From Actinomyces sp. ICM47 (lineage in GTDB: Bacteria; Actinomycetota; Actinomycetes; Actinomycetales; Actinomycetaceae), in NCBI RefSeq assembly GCF_000278725.1, contig NZ_ALCA01000013.1, positions 1-11,574 on the forward strand: a stretch of 11,574 bases of DNA, written 5' to 3'. Positions 8,033 through 11,574 of the stretch are shown here, piece by piece. Both the position numbers and the translations under genes were made by a program. The notes below the pieces were generated by a model that was not told the origin of the DNA, searched no databases, and saw nothing but the letters and a program-made list of their open reading frames with translations. Positions within the stretch are counted from its first letter, which is position 1. Each line of letters opens with the position of its first letter.

Positions 8033-9052
8033 TCAGAGCCTCCCAAAGGCAAGCAGGCCGAGCAAGGAGACGACACCAAAGAGCGTCCAGCCAAGGGCCC
8101 CCAGCGGGCGATCGGTCTCGATCAGTTTCCCCTTGGAATCCAGCTCTTCCTTTTGCTCGGCCTCGATCTGCTTGACAACCCCGTCAACGGCGGAAGGAGA
8201 TGATGCGTCATAGAACTCTCCGCCCGTGGCACGCACCTGATCGCGCAACTGCATGCCGTCGGCGGACAGGTTCGTCACCGAGCCGGGGTACAGTGCCGTG
8301 ACGGTCACGTTCTGGCTCTTCGCGAATTCGATGGCTTGAGGCAGGGTGTAAATGCCATGGCCGTACACCTCGTTATCGGTCGCCAGCAGGACCGTGCGGG
8401 AACGCTGCTTGTCCGTATGGTCGAAGCCGAGGACGCACGAGGCCAGCCCGTCACCGACCAGAGATGCGCGTTTCTCATCCTCTTTGGGGAACGTCGGCGT
8501 CAGGTACCGCTCCAGCTCATCCTCATCCCCATTCAATGAGGAACCATACGCCAGCCCTTTGTCGATCTTGTCGGCCATATCCGTCAGCACGTCATCGGCC
8601 ATCTCGTAGTCGTCGGTGAGTGGGAACATCGTCATCGAGTATGTATTCCACAGCTGCAACGAAATCCTCTCACCCTCGAAGTGCGAGATGATCTGCTTGA
8701 AGGAGTCGCCGATCTCCGAATCGTAGGGCAGCATCGAACCCGACGCATCCAAACAAATGACGATGTCGCGGCTCGAGGATTTATCGTGCTTAACGTACGT
8801 GTCGACGGGAGCGGCCGCAGACACCGAGGTCGCAATAACCGCGACGAGGAAGCATACGAAAGCCATCGCGAGGGCCGCACGCGTACGCCGCACGAGAGCC
8901 TGATACTTCGGCAGGCCTCGTACGAAACCGGAGTTCGCGACCCATCCCTTCCTGCCGGTGCTCTGACCCGCGCGGCGTGCACGCCACCAACCAAGCAGAG
9001 TGACGCCAGCCACTACGACGATGACGAGGGGAATCATCCACCAGAACCTCAT
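8033..9052 (-). CDS. Membrane-anchored VWA domain protein (BatA-like)
   Basis: A 339-residue protein: membrane helix at about 6-22, a basic cytoplasmic loop (24-60), a second helix (60-82), a VWA domain (about 95-300) and a C-terminal helix (about 319-337). The metal site is intact, D102-A-S-G-S106 followed by M, with SLVGDGLA (198-205) as the third motif and LLATDNE (222-228) as the fourth. The charged loop before the last helix is Glu/Lys rich (KQIEAEQKEELDSKGKL in part). This is the standard Bat VWA arrangement with the domain outside the membrane. ATG 9052 overlaps the upstream stop in an ATGA junction and is preceded by GGAGG at 10 bases; the longer frame to 9184 lies inside the upstream gene. 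Its VWA domain differs strongly from that of the next gene, so the pair is not a recent duplication. Confidence 0.92.
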   Translation of the reverse strand: MRFWWMIPLVIVVVAGVTLLGWWRARRAGQSTGRKGWVANSGFVRGLPKYQALVRRTRAALAMAFVCFLVAVIATSVSAAAPVDTYVKHDKSSSRDIVICLDASGSMLPYDSEIGDSFKQIISHFEGERISLQLWNTYSMTMFPLTDDYEMADDVLTDMADKIDKGLAYGSSLNGDEDELERYLTPTFPKEDEKRASLVGDGLASCVLGFDHTDKQRSRTVLLATDNEVYGHGIYTLPQAIEFAKSQNVTVTALYPGSVTNLSADGMQLRDQVRATGGEFYDASSPSAVDGVVKQIEAEQKEELDSKGKLIETDRPLGALGWTLFGVVSLLGLLAFGRL

Positions 9053-9537
9053 ACGTTCACCGCCTCCACCGCCATGGTCAAAACGCTCGTCACAGCCTCG
9101 TGCGAGGAGCGCCCAGCCGGAATATCCTGGCTCGTAAAGCTCGAGGCCTCGCACGCCGCAAGCACATCCGCCAGCCCCGGCCACACGGGCACGAGTTCAC
9201 GCACCTCGGACACGGTTGCGACCTCGAGGTCACGCCCGGTGCGTTCCGTACCCAGCGCACGCATGAGTCCCGCCAACGCCAGGTGCACGCCGCGAGCATC
9301 CAGGTCGCCGTCGGCGTAGCGATCCGCAATCTGATCGACGTACGACAGATACTTCTTGCGCCGCGCATCCGAAATCGTCTGTAGCTCCATCACCTCACCA
9401 ATGCGGGACGTCCACCACCGCCACAGGCAGAAACACACCCAGCCAACGACGGCGATGACGAGCGTGACCCCGAGGACCCACATCCAGTGCGGGTAGATGA
9501 TCGGATTAAACAGGTCGTCTGTGACCTCACCGGACAT
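9049..9537 (-). CDS. Small one-TM protein of the MoxR/VWA operon (DUF4381-like)
   Basis: A 162-residue protein with a short N-terminus, one Trp-rich membrane helix (about 18-40, WMWVLGVTLVIAVVGW and onward) and a basic-then-helical domain (about 55-162) predicted to face the cytoplasm. The core contains ISDARRKKYLSYVDQIADRY and a second helical part with GLMRALGTERTGRDLEV. DUF4381 proteins have the same topology and sit at this place, between DUF58 and VWA genes; I assign it by layout, not by a strong motif. ATG 9537 has AAGGGG 5 bases upstream and overlaps the DUF58 gene by 11 bases; the longer frame to 9732 lies wholly inside that gene. Its end overlaps the next start by 4 bases. Probably a link between the cytosolic ATPase and the membrane VWA proteins. 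Confidence 0.82.
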   Translation of the reverse strand: MSGEVTDDLFNPIIYPHWMWVLGVTLVIAVVGWVCFCLWRWWTSRIGEVMELQTISDARRKKYLSYVDQIADRYADGDLDARGVHLALAGLMRALGTERTGRDLEVATVSEVRELVPVWPGLADVLAACEASSFTSQDIPAGRSSHEAVTSVLTMAVEAVNV

Positions 9538-10420
9538 GAACTCCCCTTTCAAGAGCACGCATGAGCGCACGAGGAATATCCTCACTGGACGACACGTCCA
9601 CGTGGATGACACCCCTCTCATCGAGCATCCGCGCGACCGCGGCACGCCGCATCGCCATGACGTTGGCCGCTTCCCCCGCCAACTGGTTATCTCTGAGCAG
9701 GAAATCCGGTAGCGGCCCCTCGTTGACGTCAACGACCTCCGTCCCCTCTGAGAGTGTCGTTGGATCGATATCCTCGACGCTGATGAGAATCACCTGGTGG
9801 CGCGCGGACATGGACTTGATGAGGTCGCTCGACTCCGGGGACGCGGTGGGCTGCGTACTGTCCGTGACGATGACGATGAGGCTGCGCCGACGCGTGATCG
9901 TCCTGGCCCGAGCCAGGAGCTTCGCGACGTTCGCATGCGGGGAACGCAGGGTGATGTCCTCTTCGATGCGGCGCAGCAGCGTCTCCGCATGCGCGTTGCC
10001 GGAGCGGGCGGGCATGAAACGCACGCGCTTGTCGTCACCGGCGACGAGGCCGATCTGGTCTCCGCGTGCCGCGCTCAGCCATGCGATGGCCTCGCACGCC
10101 GCCAAGGCAACCTCTTCCTTCGTCTCGCCCGAGGGAGCGAGCGCGCCCATTTCGCGACCGGTATCAACAACGAGCATAACCTGTAGGTTCGCCGTGGCCT
10201 CGTGCCGTTTGATGATGGGCGAACCCGTCCGGGCTGTCGCCGCCCAGTCGATTTCACGCACATCATCGCCCGGCTGGTAGGGAGCTAAATCCATGAACTC
10301 CCATCCGCGTCCATGCCGAAGCGCGGAGTGGTGCCCATCCATGATGGATAGCAGCTTGCGCAGGACGGGCAGCTGGATGCGGGAGGACAGCGCGTGGATT
10401 TCTCGCGAGCGTACAGGCAT
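9527..10420 (-). CDS. DUF58 domain protein
   Basis: A 297-residue soluble protein with the DUF58 signature: LRHGRGWEF (34-42), then Y48-QPGDDVREIDW (to 59), AATARTG and the KRHE segment. The second half is VWA-like, but its metal site reads D86-T-G-R-E, which lacks the serines of DxSxS, and the later strand LIVIVTDSTQ (181-190) keeps one aspartate. It probably cannot hold Mg2+ in the usual way. Many DUF58 proteins carry two N-terminal membrane helices; this one has none and should be cytosolic with the ATPase. DUF58 genes nearly always follow moxR, as here (41-base gap). ATG 10420 has GAGGA about 6 bases upstream. Molecular role unknown; it is presumed to be an adaptor for the MoxR machine. 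Confidence 0.93.
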   Translation of the reverse strand: MPVRSREIHALSSRIQLPVLRKLLSIMDGHHSALRHGRGWEFMDLAPYQPGDDVREIDWAATARTGSPIIKRHEATANLQVMLVVDTGREMGALAPSGETKEEVALAACEAIAWLSAARGDQIGLVAGDDKRVRFMPARSGNAHAETLLRRIEEDITLRSPHANVAKLLARARTITRRRSLIVIVTDSTQPTASPESSDLIKSMSARHQVILISVEDIDPTTLSEGTEVVDVNEGPLPDFLLRDNQLAGEAANVMAMRRAAVARMLDERGVIHVDVSSSEDIPRALMRALERGVHVR

Positions 10421-10461
10421 TGCGTTCCTCTTGAGAGTCGACTGGCGTGGGACCGGGTTCT

Positions 10462-11451
10462 TTACGGAACGGGAACCGCTTTGAAAACGGCGTCGATGAG
10501 TCCCTCAATGGAGACGTTGTCAGCCACGGCATCGAAGGTGCGGATGATGCGGTGGCGCAGGATGCCGTAGCGCATTTCCTTGATGTCGTCCGGCATGACG
10601 TGGTTGCGGCCCTCCATGAGGGCGATCGCCTGCGCGATTTGCATGAGGGCGATGCCGCCACGGGGGGAAGCACCCACGCGCACGTGCTTCTTCCAGCCCG
10701 GGAGTGGGTTGGGGCCGGCACCTCGGGTCGTGTTGATGATGTCGACGATGTAGGCCTTGAGGGTCTCGTGGACGTAAACGCGTCGTCGTGCTTCCTGCAG
10801 CGTGCGCACGTCGTCGAGGGTGATCGGAACGACGTCCGCAGGCCTTGTCATCTGACCACTGTCAATGCGCGAGAGAACCTCAAACTCCTCGACGGGCGTC
10901 GGATAGGTGATGACTTCCTTGAGGAGGAAACGGTCCATTTGGGCTTCGGGCAGCACGTAGGTGCCCTCTTCTTCGATGGGGTTCTGCGTGGCCATGACCA
11001 TGAAGGGATCGGGCAGCTGATGGTTGACGCCACCGATCGTAGTCTGGCGTTCCTGCATGGCTTCCAGCATGGCGGACTGCGTCTTGGCCGACGAACGGTT
11101 GATTTCGTCCAGGAGAACCAGGTTGGCGTGCACGGGACCCAGCCGGGTGACCATCTCGCCGCGTTCCTGGTTCCAGATCTGGGAGCCAACGATGTCGTTG
11201 GGCATCAGGTCGGGGGTGCACTGGATGCGGTGGAAGGTGCCCGATACCGCGGACGCGAGGGTCTGCGCGGCCGTCGTCTTCGCGAGGCCGGGCACAGACT
11301 CCACCAGGACGTGGCCACCGGCGAGAAGCGAGGCGGTGAGCGCGCGGCGTAGTGCTTCCTGACCCACGACGGTGTGCTGGTAGATGGTCGTCATTCGATC
11401 AAGCAGGCCCTTCGCGTGGGCCAGCTCGTCATCGTTCAAGTAGTTGGGCAC
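10462..11451 (-). CDS. MoxR-family AAA+ ATPase
   Basis: Cytosolic ring-forming ATPase thought to act as a chaperone that remodels or activates VWA proteins. The 329-residue product has Walker A S52-VPGLAKT-T60, Walker B LVLLDE (111-116), sensor 1 ATQNP (Asn157), an arginine-finger region QMDR (Arg174) and sensor 2 GASPR (Arg264). The MoxR-specific stretch NPIEEEGTYVLPEAQMDRF lies at 157-175. The first P-loop position is Ser52, where Gly is usual. The frame is open to ATG 11517, but GTG 11451 has AAGGAG 5 bases upstream and gives a normal-length protein, so I chose it. It is the first gene of the operon; a possible promoter sits just upstream. Assignment to the MRP subfamily is likely from its DUF58 and VWA neighbours. 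Confidence 0.96.
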   Translation of the reverse strand: MPNYLNDDELAHAKGLLDRMTTIYQHTVVGQEALRRALTASLLAGGHVLVESVPGLAKTTAAQTLASAVSGTFHRIQCTPDLMPNDIVGSQIWNQERGEMVTRLGPVHANLVLLDEINRSSAKTQSAMLEAMQERQTTIGGVNHQLPDPFMVMATQNPIEEEGTYVLPEAQMDRFLLKEVITYPTPVEEFEVLSRIDSGQMTRPADVVPITLDDVRTLQEARRRVYVHETLKAYIVDIINTTRGAGPNPLPGWKKHVRVGASPRGGIALMQIAQAIALMEGRNHVMPDDIKEMRYGILRHRIIRTFDAVADNVSIEGLIDAVFKAVPVP

Positions 11452-11456
11452 GGACT

Positions 11457-11462
11457 CTCCTT
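11457..11462 (-). promoter_or_regulatory. Ribosome binding site that fixes the moxR start
   Basis: AAGGAG on the minus strand, 5 bases before the GTG at 11451. The ATG at 11517 that would give the longest frame has no comparable site, and its extra 22 residues (MRASRTGGLHWERIRPRAQGES in part) look like translated leader. Confidence 0.8.
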
Positions 11463-11486
11463 GCGCGCGCGGTCGGATGCGCTCCC

Positions 11487-11517
11487 AGTGTAGCCCGCCC
11501 GTTCTGCTCGCACGCAA
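11487..11517 (-). promoter_or_regulatory. Possible promoter of the MoxR/VWA operon
   Basis: TACACT (11487-11492) as -10 and TTGCGT (11512-11517) as -35, with a 19-base spacer, longer than the ideal 17. A start near 11480 gives a leader of about 30 bases carrying the ribosome site. It lies just upstream of the first gene of a tightly packed operon, which supports it. Confidence 0.4.
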
Positions 11518-11521
11518 GCCG

Positions 11522-11538
11522 GTCAGCCTTGGTCTGAC
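11522..11538. repeat. Imperfect 17-bp palindrome upstream of the moxR promoter
   Basis: GTCAGACCAAGGCTGAC on the minus strand pairs at six of eight positions about its centre, with 5 bp perfect at each end. It lies just upstream of the candidate -35. It may bind a regulator or be a short hairpin from the upstream gene's end; it may be chance. Confidence 0.25.
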
Positions 11539-11562
11539 GAGAGACGAGACCTACAGGTAGTC

Positions 11563-11574
11563 AAAAAGGGGCGG
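11563..11574 (-). terminator. Possible tail of a terminator cut by the window edge
   Basis: On the minus strand the window opens with CCGCCCC then five T. A GC-rich run followed by T is what the 3' half of an intrinsic terminator looks like. The matching 5' arm would lie beyond the edge, so this cannot be confirmed. Confidence 0.25.

Noticed and set aside
9561..10280. A 239-residue plus-strand frame opposite the DUF58 gene
   Set aside because: Ser/Arg/Ala-rich shadow without domains or a credible ribosome site.
10447..11352. A 301-residue open frame on the plus strand opposite moxR
   Set aside because: It is antisense to a well-supported AAA+ gene, and its composition (many Asp, Gly, Val and His) is that of a shadow frame.
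6054..11451. The MoxR/VWA cluster as a VWA-MoxR conflict or defence system
   Set aside because: Those systems carry extra effector or sensor proteins such as VMAP or toxin domains. None is present here, and the TPR, DUF58 and two membrane VWA genes fit the Bat layout better.

Overview
High-GC DNA, probably from an actinobacterium. The gene order purD-purC-purS-purQ-purL, frequent GTG starts with strong AAGGAGG-type ribosome binding sites, and a terminator hairpin without a T-tract suggest Actinomycetaceae or a relative. That placement is inference from gene content and style, not from a database search. All eleven genes lie on the minus strand, so transcription runs from the high-coordinate end to the low one.

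Region 1 (about 11574 to 6054, read right to left) is a six-gene, tightly coupled MoxR/VWA operon of the Bat type: a cytosolic MoxR AAA+ ATPase, a soluble DUF58 protein, a small one-TM protein resembling DUF4381, two membrane-anchored von Willebrand factor A (VWA) proteins, and a one-TM protein with a short TPR-like segment and a long Asp/Asn/Pro- and Thr/Pro-rich tail. Downstream of moxR, successive genes overlap by 4 or 11 bases or are 1 base apart, except for a 41-base gap after moxR. The predicted topologies put the VWA and TPR domains outside the membrane and the ATPase, DUF58 and DUF4381-like domains inside. This would suit an ATP-driven envelope chaperone or stress-response machine; the exact function of such systems is not settled.

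Region 2 (6053 to 5962) is a 92-base spacer. It holds a possible sigma70-type promoter for the purine operon whose spacer is occupied by a perfect 6-bp inverted repeat, and a second possible -10 element placed for leaderless transcription of purD.

Region 3 (5961 to 124) is a de novo purine operon: purD (GAR synthetase), purC (SAICAR synthetase), purS, purQ and purL (the three-part FGAM synthase). Small PurL needs PurS and PurQ as partners, and all three are here in order. A perfect 10-bp-stem hairpin 24 bases after purL closes the operon, so purF and purM, which often follow purL, are not part of this transcript. The first 70 bases show no supportable gene.

The most interesting part of the window is the MoxR/VWA operon: a compact Bat-like set with no BatD, a DUF58 protein with a broken metal site, and an odd residue in the MoxR P-loop. 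It is a variant of a known family rather than a wholly new system. I saw no tRNA, rRNA, CRISPR, transposase or integrase.
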